From positions 1 to 33,896 of the IMG/VR virus record IMGVR_UViG_3300017757_002567: a stretch of 33,896 nt of DNA. One strand, 5' to 3'. Made by a program: the position numbers and the translations under genes. A model generated the notes under the pieces. The model saw only the letters and a program-made list of their open reading frames with translations, did not search any database and was not told the origin of the DNA. The number at the start of each line of letters is the position of its first letter. The stretch's first letter is position 1. Source of the DNA: a virus. Below, in pieces: positions 15,219 to 23,139 of this stretch.

Positions 15219-16140
15219 TGTGAGAAATCATCTTTGTTCTTTTCCAAATTTGGAATTACCTATCACAGTAGATGATATTTTTACTGAAGATGATTACGAC
15301 TTAATTTACAACAGAAAAAAATTTAATGATAAGGTAGAAATCGTAGAGCACCCAGACATGTTTGGTTGGACAATGGCCCAAACAGAAAACATGAACTGGA
15401 TGTATAGTCCAAATGAGCATAAGATAGCCGGTACAGATATTGTGCTAGACATGGATCAAGATTTTGTTGAAGTTGAAAACATGAAAGGCTACAGACCTCC
15501 AACCAGTATAGGTATTATAACAAATAAAAAACTAATGTACACACTTAGAGAGTTTGCACAAGATACTTTCCATGAAGACTATCTAGCAGACATCTGGAGT
15601 TTGGGAGGAAAGAAAATTGTTCCTATTACACTTATTGGATTTAGTGGACCAAGTACATATCATACAGAAGGTTTATCAGGTTGGAGAAAAATTGCAGACG
15701 AAAGTTTGTTACAAAATAGAATCGAAACATCACGTACAAGTGCTGTATGCAATTTTAGATTATTAGGCGATGCAGATGATTGCTCAATTGAAGTTGCAGA
15801 ACCAGATGAAATATTTACAGCAGAATATGATGCATTAAACAAACGTTACACAGACCAATGGAAAGTTGATGGCAAAGAGCCTGTAACTATGTGGAGTGAT
15901 AACGGCATTAGTGTTTCTGAAACTATTGACCAAACATCAAGCAATAAAATGTTACAGCATTTAAAACCTGCAGGAAAAATAGAAGGATACCATAGTCCAT
16001 TTTTACTAAATTTATCTTCTTGGCACAGAGTTAATATTAAAACAATAGCACCAAGAGTTAGTTTAAGATTTATGGGACATAAGAATCAAACGTTTGAACA
16101 TTTTCAAAATTTGATAGATGAAGGAAAATTTTTAAAATGA
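15211..16140 (+). CDS. Putative Fe(II)/2OG-type oxygenase, array member 3
   Basis: This is a 309-aa member with FPNLELPITVDDIFTEDDYD near the N terminus. Site candidates are His151 and Glu153 (STYHTEGL), distal His272 (SWHRVN) and Arg282/286 (PRVSLRF). The segment NFRLLGD is shared with members 4 and 5. The middle carries an extra loop (about 200-245). The ribosome site AAGGAGG lies inside the end of member 2. Its stop overlaps the ATG of member 4 (ATGA). Confidence 0.75.
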   Translation: MHNVRNHLCSFPNLELPITVDDIFTEDDYDLIYNRKKFNDKVEIVEHPDMFGWTMAQTENMNWMYSPNEHKIAGTDIVLDMDQDFVEVENMKGYRPPTSIGIITNKKLMYTLREFAQDTFHEDYLADIWSLGGKKIVPITLIGFSGPSTYHTEGLSGWRKIADESLLQNRIETSRTSAVCNFRLLGDADDCSIEVAEPDEIFTAEYDALNKRYTDQWKVDGKEPVTMWSDNGISVSETIDQTSSNKMLQHLKPAGKIEGYHSPFLLNLSSWHRVNIKTIAPRVSLRFMGHKNQTFEHFQNLIDEGKFLK

Positions 16141-17066
16141 ATGGATGCTATATAGATGTACCTAATTTAGAACTACCTTGGTCAGCAGAAGATATTCTTT
16201 CAGAAGAAGATTTTGAATTAGTACATGCAAAAAATGGTGCATCGAGAGACCTTACAATACAATCAAAAAACATTATATGGACTAATGCAGGTAAGCAACG
16301 TTATGATTTACTTGCAGGCGGTAATCCTCAAAACCTTGCACAAGAAGAGATAGACAGAATACTTGCAGAACAAAGTTATTTTAATGGTACAGGAATAGTG
16401 CATGACCAGACACTAAAACGAGAAATGTGGGAGTGGCTAAACGATACGTTCCATAAAGACTATGTAGATAATTTATGGACCGGACCAAACGGTCATAGTA
16501 AAATAGTTCCTGTTACTGTGTTATGTTTTAATAAAACATCTGGATGGCATTGTGAAGGACCAATAGAAACACCGCATTTTGTTCCAAACACATTTGATGT
16601 TACTAGAATTAATAAATCACGACCACCTGCTGTATGTAACTTTAGACTACTAGGAGATGTAGAAAACAGTAAAATAGAATTTGCAGAGTGTTCAGAATCT
16701 TTAGAAATGATACACAATTTGGCTAGAGATAAATTTTTTGCAGATTGGATAGCAACTAACGTAGACCCGGAATGCCAATACGAATCGCCTATAGTTAGTA
16801 ACATTCTTCCCTCAATAAGTATTGTAAATAATATACGAGTAGGCCCTGTTAGCAGTTATATATTAGATATTGGCGCCTGGAAAAACCATATAAATAAAAT
16901 AGATTGCCATGAAGGAATGCATAATCCATATTTTGTTAATGTGTCAAAATGGCACAGAGTATTAACTAACAATACTCCTAGAGTAACTTTTAGAGTACAT
17001 GCTAGTAAGAATATAACTTTTAATAAGATAGAAGAACTTATAGAGTCGGAAACTTTTTTCAAATGA
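16137..17066 (+). CDS. Putative Fe(II)/2OG-type oxygenase, array member 4
   Basis: This is a 309-aa member starting NGCYIDVPNLELPWSAEDIL. Site candidates are His138 and Glu140 (SGWHCEGPIE), distal His273 (KWHRVL) and Arg282/286 (PRVTFRV). It is the closest relative of member 5: FNKTS-WH-EGPIE, NFRLLGD and KWHRVLTNNTPRVTFRV are shared, in places with long exact DNA identity. It has an inserted loop at about 55-80 that member 5 lacks. The start ATGA overlaps the stop of member 3, and the stop overlaps member 5 the same way. Confidence 0.78.
   Translation: MNGCYIDVPNLELPWSAEDILSEEDFELVHAKNGASRDLTIQSKNIIWTNAGKQRYDLLAGGNPQNLAQEEIDRILAEQSYFNGTGIVHDQTLKREMWEWLNDTFHKDYVDNLWTGPNGHSKIVPVTVLCFNKTSGWHCEGPIETPHFVPNTFDVTRINKSRPPAVCNFRLLGDVENSKIEFAECSESLEMIHNLARDKFFADWIATNVDPECQYESPIVSNILPSISIVNNIRVGPVSSYILDIGAWKNHINKIDCHEGMHNPYFVNVSKWHRVLTNNTPRVTFRVHASKNITFNKIEELIESETFFK
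16959..17000 (+). repeat. 42-nt exact repeat, copy in array member 4
   Basis: Bases 16959-17000 are identical to 17840-17881 and encode the catalytic distal-His/Arg block. Other exact matches between the same two genes are 16521-16540 with 17432-17451, and 16635-16659 with 17546-17570. Confidence 0.85.
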
Positions 17067-17947
17067 ATAATTGCTATATAGATTTACCAGAACTTGAACT
17101 GCCTTGGTCGGTAGACGAATTATTTTGTGATGAAGATTATAATATAATTAACGATGACAATAGTCACCTTAGACCGTACATGATTAAAACAGATAGACTA
17201 GTATGGAATAACTGGCAAGCCCAAGATGGAGGCGAAGCAAGTTGGATGTATGATAATATAATCACACCTAATAATAAACTAAATGTACATTTTAATGGTA
17301 CAGCACTTATTACAAATACTAAACTAAAACGTGAAGTGTATGATTGGGCTAGAGATACATTTCATAAAGACTACTTAGATGAACTTTGGGGAGTCAGTCC
17401 AAATGCCGCAAAATTTCCACCTATATCTATTTTATGTTTTAATAAAACATCAGCATGGCATTCAGAAGGCCCCATAGAAATTCCAAATGATATTCCTGTT
17501 GACTTTAGTACAAAAATACTTCGCCGTGTGAGAGCATCGATATGTTGTAACTTTAGACTACTAGGAGATGAAGACGATAGTATTTTACAATTTACACATG
17601 CTTCAGACGAGTTAAATAAAATGTATAGACAATTAGAACATAAATTTGTATATAAATGGTTTAACAATAATTCGCCTAATTCGCCTAATCCAGAATATAT
17701 TGTTAGAAATGGATTGAAAGTTTCTCCTTCTACTAGTTATATTGTAGATACAGAAAAATGGAAAAAACATATACCTATAAGTGTTGAACGTAAAGGAATG
17801 CATTGTCCGTTTTTTATTAACATAAACAAATGGCATAGGGTATTAACTAACAATACTCCTAGAGTAACTTTTAGAGTACATTCAGGCGATGCAATGAATT
17901 TTAGAAAAGTTGAAGAATTAGTATCTTCCGGAAATTTCTTTAAGTAA
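17063..17947 (+). CDS. Putative Fe(II)/2OG-type oxygenase, array member 5
   Basis: This is a 294-aa member starting NNCYIDLPELELPWSVDELF. Site candidates are His133 and Glu135 (SAWHSEGPIE), distal His258 (KWHRVL) and Arg267/271 (PRVTFRV). It is nearly the same plan as member 4, from which it seems to have separated by a fairly recent duplication. Members 3-5 are chained by stop/start overlaps, which suggests balanced co-translation, perhaps into one complex. It is the last gene before gp1, which has its own late-type box. Confidence 0.78.
   Translation: MNNCYIDLPELELPWSVDELFCDEDYNIINDDNSHLRPYMIKTDRLVWNNWQAQDGGEASWMYDNIITPNNKLNVHFNGTALITNTKLKREVYDWARDTFHKDYLDELWGVSPNAAKFPPISILCFNKTSAWHSEGPIEIPNDIPVDFSTKILRRVRASICCNFRLLGDEDDSILQFTHASDELNKMYRQLEHKFVYKWFNNNSPNSPNPEYIVRNGLKVSPSTSYIVDTEKWKKHIPISVERKGMHCPFFININKWHRVLTNNTPRVTFRVHSGDAMNFRKVEELVSSGNFFK
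17840..17881 (+). repeat. 42-nt exact repeat, copy in array member 5
   Basis: This is the second copy of the repeat at 16959-17000. The flanking sequence is diverged, so the identical block is shorter than the homologous one. Confidence 0.85.
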
Positions 17948-17957
17948 AAAATATTAG

Positions 17958-17965
17958 GATATATA
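17958..17965 (+). promoter_or_regulatory. Late-type box variant (GATATATA) for gp1
   Basis: GATATATA, then ATAGT, then the ATG at 17971. The 5-nt gap and the ATAGT spacer match other boxes, but the box departs from consensus at one base. Confidence 0.4.
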
Positions 17966-17970
17966 ATAGT

Positions 17971-18627
17971 ATGATAATAGGAATAACAGGCTTTATGGGC
18001 AGTGGCAAAGATACAGTTGCAGAAATGTTCGTAGAAAGAGGAGCAGTAAAAGATAGTTTTGCGGCACCACTCAAGGATTTATGTTCTAGTGTGTTTGGTT
18101 GGGAAAGACACATGTTGGAAGGCGATACTATTGCAAGTAGAGACTTCAGAGAAACAGCAGATATATACTGGACAAGAAAACTAGGCATAGATAATTTTAC
18201 TCCAAGACTAGCACTTCAGTTGCTAGGTACAGAAATAATGCGTACACATTTTAATCAGGACATTTGGTTAGATAGTTTAGAGTATCGTATTAGAAAACAA
18301 TCACAAAATGACCAACTAGTTGTTGTAAGCGATGCTAGATTTAAAAATGAGTTAGATTTAATTAAGCAACTCGACGGTATAGTTATTCATGTTATAAGAA
18401 ATGATATGCCTGAATGGTATGAAGTGGCATCACATGCCAATAAAGGTAGTGTTCCAGCAAAGCACACAATGGAAACACGTTATGCAAGTGTACATGCTAG
18501 TGAATGGAAGTGGGCAGGATATGATTTTGACTATGAAATATCTAACACAGGAACACTAACAGAATTGCAAGAACAAGTACATGCAATACATAATAATATC
18601 TTTTCTACCAAAATCAAAGCAATATAG
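17971..18627 (+). CDS. gp1: Deoxynucleoside monophosphate kinase (T4 gp1-like)
   Basis: This 218-aa protein has a P-loop GFMGSGKDT at residues 7-15, followed by the dNMP kinase pattern: DSFAAPLKDL, then WTRKLGIDNFTPRLALQLLGTE, VVVSDARFKNELDLI and VIHVIRND. T4 gp1 phosphorylates dGMP, dTMP and hydroxymethyl-dCMP to feed phage DNA synthesis. The specificity for modified dCMP cannot be read here. It is placed between late genes, as gp1 also is in T4, and has a late-type box in front. Confidence 0.88.
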   Translation: MIIGITGFMGSGKDTVAEMFVERGAVKDSFAAPLKDLCSSVFGWERHMLEGDTIASRDFRETADIYWTRKLGIDNFTPRLALQLLGTEIMRTHFNQDIWLDSLEYRIRKQSQNDQLVVVSDARFKNELDLIKQLDGIVIHVIRNDMPEWYEVASHANKGSVPAKHTMETRYASVHASEWKWAGYDFDYEISNTGTLTELQEQVHAIHNNIFSTKIKAI

Positions 18628-18673
18628 ACCTGAACGGTCTTATTTATCAAAACCTTGAAAAACCTTGTACCCC

Positions 18674-18697
18674 GGCGGTTTTATAATACCGTCTTTT
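18674..18697 (+). terminator. Possible terminator between gp1 and gp18
   Basis: GGCGGT (18674-18679) can pair with ACCGTC (18688-18693; one G-U) around an 8-nt loop, followed by TTTT. The stem is short, so this is a moderate call. The rest of the 122-nt gap holds only the gp18 promoter and leader. Confidence 0.4.
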
Positions 18698-18708
18698 GCA
18701 CATTATAT

Positions 18709-18716
18709 GATAAATA
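18709..18716 (+). promoter_or_regulatory. Late promoter box (GATAAATA) for gp18
   Basis: GATAAATA lies 33 nt upstream of the sheath ATG. The leader contains TTAGGAGA, a strong ribosome site. Confidence 0.8.
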
Positions 18717-18749
18717 TTCGTACTAACATATTTTAATTAGGAGATTATA

Positions 18750-21536
18750 ATGGCAGAATTAGTATCACCAGGTGTTAGCATTAGTGTATCCGACGAATCG
18801 TTTTATGCGGCGGCGGGTGCTGGTACTGTACCTTTGTTAATCATTGCTACGGCCCAGGATAAAACTGGACCAGATGGAACAAGTACAGCGGCATTTACAA
18901 CTAAAGCAAACGCAGGTAAATTAAAACTAATGACTAGTCAACGTGAGTTATTACAACAGTTTGGAAACCCAAGTTTCTATTCAAGTGGTAGTAATCAGTT
19001 GAATGGTTATGATCTCAATGAATACGGTTTACTAGCGGCCCACAGTTTCTTAGGTTTGGCAAACAGAGCATACGTTCTGAGAGCAGATATAGACTTAGGT
19101 GAATTAGCGGCATCCAGCAAGGCTCCAACAGGTGCTATTGCAGATGGATCATATTGGTTTGACACAGCATCTTCAACTTTTGGTTTAAGAGAATGGTCAG
19201 GCACAGCATGGGTTAAGAAAGACGTATCCGTTGTAGATTCAACAAGTATCAACTCAGGAACAGGTGGACCAAGTCAAGCATTTGGACAGAACGGCGATTA
19301 CGCAGTTGTGGCAAATACAGCGGCTGGTGGAACTGCTACTCAAGTTAAATACTACGAAAAATATTCAAACGACTGGTACCAAGTAGGTACTACAAGTTGG
19401 AGTTCAGCAACATCAAGTGACTTCCAATTTAGTACTCATTTATCAGTACCAAGTCTAAGGTCAGATGATACAACAGCATTATCTACTGGCGATGTATTTA
19501 TTCAAACTTCTACACCTAACACAGGTGCAAGTTTGTCTACTAAACTTTACAGTTCTTCAAGCAAGACTTTTAGTGCAGTAGCAACAACAATATACGCAAG
19601 TACAGATGCGGCCCTTACAGCAGTAGGTACAGCAAACGTTAAAGTTGGCGACCTTATTGCAATACATGGCGGCACAGAAGCAGAGTATGACCTGAAAAGA
19701 CATAATGGAGACACATCACTAGTAGCGACTGGTTCAGCCGCATTTGGTAGTGGTGTAGACGTTTCCGGCAACAGCAGTTTTGACATTGTTTACAATGGCG
19801 CAACTACAGTTGTAACATTGGCAGGAACAATTAGTACAACACCAGCAACATCAACAGCCGAAGATGCAGTATATGACATCAACGCGGCTCTTGGCGCGGC
19901 TAGTGTAACAGAAGTTCTTGCTTCAATAGGAGATAATAACAATATTATATTAACTTCTAGCAAAGGTAGAGATATTAAAGTACAAAGTAATCATGCAGAC
20001 TTTGGACCAAGTTCAATTGGACTAGGAACACAGGCGGTTACAGCGGACAAGACATATTCAAACTATGCGGCCCTTTCATATGTAGCATCTAAAACTACAA
20101 TGACAGGAACTTTAGCAGATGGTACTTACTGGTACAATGCGACAGTGGCTAAGGCTAACGTTGACTTATTAGAGCACAACGGTACTACTTGGGTTACTTT
20201 CACAAAAGACGTAAGTGTAACTGCAACAGCACCAACAGTACAATCAGACGGAACTGCTCTAGTAGCCGGTGACGCATGGTTGGACTCAGACGATACGGAA
20301 AACTTCCCTAAATTCTACAAGTGGTCAGGTACAGCCTGGGTTGCAGTAGACGGAAGTGACCAACATACATCAGAAGGAATAGTATTTGGAGACTTTAGAC
20401 AGTCTTCAGCAGGTTCTTTAGATGCAGACGCACCGGCGGCAACAGCATACCCAAGTGGTATATGGGGTTATAACAAACGTGCTTCAGCAGGTAACGTTAA
20501 AGAATACAAAATTAACTATACACCATCTGGAACAAATATTGGTAACGTATGGGTTGATGCTTCAGGAAACAAAGTAGACGGTAACATGTATGGATTAAGA
20601 AAAGCAGTACACAATTTAGTTAAAACTAAAATGCAATCTGCAATCGTTTCTAATGATGACATTAGAAGTGAAGTTAATGCATATAACATTATTGCCGCTC
20701 CTGGCTTCCCAGAATTGCTAGACGAAATGGTATCATTAAGCACAGACAGAAGAAATACTGCTTTTGTTGTTGCTGATACACCATTTAGACTTAAAGCAGA
20801 TGCTACAAGCACAAAAAATTGGGCAACTAACGCCAACAATGCTAGTGAGAATGGAGAGGACGGACTTGTTTCTGCTTCACCATACGCGGCAGTTTATTAC
20901 CCAAGTGCTTTAACAACTAACTTAGACGGTACCAACGTAGTTGTACCACCAAGTCATGTTGCTTTAAGAACTCTTGCATACAATGACCAGGTTGCTTTCC
21001 CTTGGTTTGCACCAGCAGGCTTCCAAAGAGGTCTTGTTCAAAATGCAACATCAGTAGGTTATGTAGATCCAGCGACTGGAGAGTACACAGCAGTGACACT
21101 CAACGAAGGTCAAAGAGATACATTATATGGTAACAAATTGAATCCAATTGCTCAATTCCCAGGACGTGGACTTGCAGTATTTGGTCAAAAAACTCTAAAC
21201 CCAACAGCAAGTGCGTTGGATAGAATTAACGTTGCTAGACTTATTGTGTACATAAGAGAAAGACTTGACGATATCGTTAAGCCATTCTTATTTGAACCAA
21301 ATGATGCAGTAACTAGGCAAAATGCTAAAGATGTAGTCGACGGTTTATTGAGTAACTTAGTTATTCAAAGAGGTTTATTTGACTTCGTTACAGTTTGTGA
21401 TGGAACAAATAATACTCCTGCTAGAATTGATAGAAACGAACTATACATTGACATTGCTATACAGCCTGTCAAAGCAGTTGAGTTTATATACATTCCGATT
21501 AGAATCCAAAACACTTTGGGCTCATCAGGTAGTTAA
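18750..21536 (+). CDS. gp18: Tail sheath protein (gp18-like), enlarged with surface modules
   Basis: The N-terminal part (MAELVSPGVSISVSDES, then VPLLIIATAQDKTGPDGT) and the C-terminal part (about 600-928, with GRGLAVFGQKTLNPTASALDRINVARLIVYIRERL and a C-terminal VKAVEFIYIPIRI) match contractile sheath proteins. The sheath contracts to drive the tube into the cell. Its 928 residues compare with 659 in T4. The extra length (about 125-590) is Ser/Thr/Ala-rich and holds at least five loosely repeated modules of the form G-D/S-Y/V-W ... W-S-G-T-A-W-V, at about 132-157, 181-212, 246-275, 457-486 and 506-536. These would lie on the outside of the sheath. It has a strong ribosome site and its own terminator. 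Confidence 0.92.
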   Translation: MAELVSPGVSISVSDESFYAAAGAGTVPLLIIATAQDKTGPDGTSTAAFTTKANAGKLKLMTSQRELLQQFGNPSFYSSGSNQLNGYDLNEYGLLAAHSFLGLANRAYVLRADIDLGELAASSKAPTGAIADGSYWFDTASSTFGLREWSGTAWVKKDVSVVDSTSINSGTGGPSQAFGQNGDYAVVANTAAGGTATQVKYYEKYSNDWYQVGTTSWSSATSSDFQFSTHLSVPSLRSDDTTALSTGDVFIQTSTPNTGASLSTKLYSSSSKTFSAVATTIYASTDAALTAVGTANVKVGDLIAIHGGTEAEYDLKRHNGDTSLVATGSAAFGSGVDVSGNSSFDIVYNGATTVVTLAGTISTTPATSTAEDAVYDINAALGAASVTEVLASIGDNNNIILTSSKGRDIKVQSNHADFGPSSIGLGTQAVTADKTYSNYAALSYVASKTTMTGTLADGTYWYNATVAKANVDLLEHNGTTWVTFTKDVSVTATAPTVQSDGTALVAGDAWLDSDDTENFPKFYKWSGTAWVAVDGSDQHTSEGIVFGDFRQSSAGSLDADAPAATAYPSGIWGYNKRASAGNVKEYKINYTPSGTNIGNVWVDASGNKVDGNMYGLRKAVHNLVKTKMQSAIVSNDDIRSEVNAYNIIAAPGFPELLDEMVSLSTDRRNTAFVVADTPFRLKADATSTKNWATNANNASENGEDGLVSASPYAAVYYPSALTTNLDGTNVVVPPSHVALRTLAYNDQVAFPWFAPAGFQRGLVQNATSVGYVDPATGEYTAVTLNEGQRDTLYGNKLNPIAQFPGRGLAVFGQKTLNPTASALDRINVARLIVYIRERLDDIVKPFLFEPNDAVTRQNAKDVVDGLLSNLVIQRGLFDFVTVCDGTNNTPARIDRNELYIDIAIQPVKAVEFIYIPIRIQNTLGSSGS

Positions 21537-21555
21537 GTATTACATTAACAAAATT

Positions 21556-21586
21556 AAAGGCGTCTTTTTTAAGGCGCCTTTTTTTT
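21556..21586 (+). terminator. Intrinsic terminator after gp18
   Basis: AAAGGCG (21556-21562) pairs with CGCCTTT (21575-21581) across a T-rich loop, followed by six more T. A shorter alternative is the palindrome AAGGCGCCTT. It sits 20 nt after the sheath stop. Confidence 0.8.
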
Positions 21587-21591
21587 GACTG

Positions 21592-21599
21592 CATAAATA
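21592..21599 (+). promoter_or_regulatory. Late promoter box (CATAAATA)
   Basis: CATAAATA, then CATAGT (6 nt), then the ATG at 21606. It lies directly after the gp18 terminator, and there is no Shine-Dalgarno. Confidence 0.7.
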
Positions 21600-21605
21600 C
21601 ATAGT

Positions 21606-22394
21606 ATGAAATTAGACTCAGAATTTACAAGACAAGAAAAACTTGATTCAGCATTCCAAAAGGTATGGCACAAAGACGGTCCAGGCTCTACCCAAGCACT
21701 AAATGACATTTATGATTACTTAGATTCTTTTAGAGAAGGTCTTTGGGAAGATATGGTTGCTGGTATAGAAGGTACTCCACACGAACAGATACAAACTGTA
21801 TTAGACAGAGATGAATCATATAAGGCAGTACTTGACCAACGTAATTATACTATAACAGATGCTCAACGTCTTGTAGCAGAGAATGAACATGGATTAGACA
21901 GTTGGATGGCTAACAATTTACGTTATGGGTTAGACCATAAACCACATTGGATTTCTGAAGATTCGGAAATACATTATGATTTCACAATAGATAACCCAAA
22001 CATACCAACAGCAAGAAAATTATTAGATAGATGGACACCGGAAGAATGTCCTATTGCAAGTTATTCTATACTTAGAGCAGACTCTGTTATAAAAAGACAC
22101 ACAGGTATTGAAAATAGATTAGGAAACTACATGAGAATTCATGTTCCTTTGTATATACCTGAAGGGGAATTGTATTTTGAAGTTTGTAATCTAGAAATTG
22201 ATTGGACAAAAACGTTTGGGTTTAACAATCAATGGATACATAGTGCATACAATGAATCTCAAGAACACAGAGCAGTTTTTAGTATAGACCTACACAGAAA
22301 CTTATTAGATTTACCTACTGGAGTACATTTTTTCAACTCCAAGTTCAAAGAATTAAACGAATTCCCTACAGATCCATACATCAGAAAGCAATAG
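21606..22394 (+). CDS. Aspartyl/asparaginyl beta-hydroxylase-like protein
   Basis: This is a 262-aa protein. The first 145 residues are helical with no recognised family. Residues about 150-240 carry the Asp/Asn hydroxylase pattern: SVIKRHTGIEN with metal-site candidate His165, YMRIHVPLYIP (Arg177), then WIHSAYNESQEHRAVFSIDLH with distal His212 and 2OG Arg222, exactly 10 residues apart as in the family. This family uses Fe(II) with two His and no acidic ligand. It lies between sheath and tube genes with its own late box, so it is made when virions are assembled. A virion-protein substrate is tempting but unproven. Confidence 0.85.
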   Translation: MKLDSEFTRQEKLDSAFQKVWHKDGPGSTQALNDIYDYLDSFREGLWEDMVAGIEGTPHEQIQTVLDRDESYKAVLDQRNYTITDAQRLVAENEHGLDSWMANNLRYGLDHKPHWISEDSEIHYDFTIDNPNIPTARKLLDRWTPEECPIASYSILRADSVIKRHTGIENRLGNYMRIHVPLYIPEGELYFEVCNLEIDWTKTFGFNNQWIHSAYNESQEHRAVFSIDLHRNLLDLPTGVHFFNSKFKELNEFPTDPYIRKQ

Positions 22395-22431
22395 CCATTA
22401 ACTGCTAGTATAAAGATTTTCTCCCATTTTA

Positions 22432-22439
22432 GATAAATA
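22432..22439 (+). promoter_or_regulatory. Late promoter box (GATAAATA) for gp19
   Basis: GATAAATA lies 56 nt upstream of the tube ATG. The leader includes TTAGGAGATATAAAC just before the ATG. Confidence 0.8.
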
Positions 22440-22495
22440 AATGTAACGATAAGACCTACTATTAAATTGTGTCTTATGGATTAGGAGATATAAAC

Positions 22496-23119
22496 ATGGC
22501 AGAACCAACAAAAAATAAATTTGGTGTTCCGATAGGTAGTGACCAAGGTATCTTAATGCCTAAACTGAAATTCAGATTTAGGGTTAGTATGCTAAGTGGA
22601 TTTGGCGGAGACCAAACCACTAGGGAATTTACTCAGAATGTTATGAACGTAACTCGTCCTAAAGTAAACTATGAAGAAGTTCCGATTGATTCTTACAACT
22701 CAAAAGTGTATGTCCAAGGCAAACACACATGGGATCCTATTACAGTTGTTCTAAGAGACGACATTAGTAATAGTGTAGCAAGAATTGTTGGCGCACAGAA
22801 TAGTAGACAACTTAATCACTTAGAACAAACGGCTCCAATTGCTGGTGAAGACTATAAATTTAACATGCTTGTTGAATCTTTAGATGGTTCTTCCGCTGAT
22901 GCAACTGAAGTTTGGTTCTTAGAAGGATGTTTTATAACTAACACTGACTACTCAGATGCCGACTATGCCACTAACGAACCTGTAACTGTATCATTAACAA
23001 TCAGATTTGATAATGCAATACATGAGCAAGGTACAAGTAGTGTTGTAGCAGGAATCTTAGCACAAGGAAATCCGTTTACTAATACTGCACCAGGACCAGC
23101 AGGAAGCACTGGCGCATAA
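22496..23119 (+). CDS. gp19: Tail tube protein (gp19-like)
   Basis: This 207-aa protein has the gp19 plan: KLKFRFRVSM, TRPKVNYEEVPIDSYNSKVYVQGKHTWDPITVVLRDD, a central insertion, then EVWFLEGCFITNTDYSDADYATNEPVTVSLTIRFDNA. gp19 subunits stack as hexamers to make the inner tube. I start at ATG 22496 because of the TTAGGAGA ribosome site 8 nt upstream; a GTG at 22469 in the same frame lies in the leader. The C-terminal tail is Gly/Ala/Pro-rich. It is followed after 20 nt by a second tube-like protein. Confidence 0.9.
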   Translation: MAEPTKNKFGVPIGSDQGILMPKLKFRFRVSMLSGFGGDQTTREFTQNVMNVTRPKVNYEEVPIDSYNSKVYVQGKHTWDPITVVLRDDISNSVARIVGAQNSRQLNHLEQTAPIAGEDYKFNMLVESLDGSSADATEVWFLEGCFITNTDYSDADYATNEPVTVSLTIRFDNAIHEQGTSSVVAGILAQGNPFTNTAPGPAGSTGA

Positions 23120-23139
23120 TAATTCGCTAGGAGGTTTTA

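Noticed and set aside
16521-16540. Near-palindrome GTTTTAATAAAAC as a terminator
   Set aside because: It lies in the coding core of array member 4 (and again in member 5), lacks a T tail, and encodes a conserved strand.
22469-22495. GTG at 22469 as tube start
   Set aside because: The segment contains the TTAGGAGA ribosome site for the ATG at 22496 and would add residues unlike gp19.
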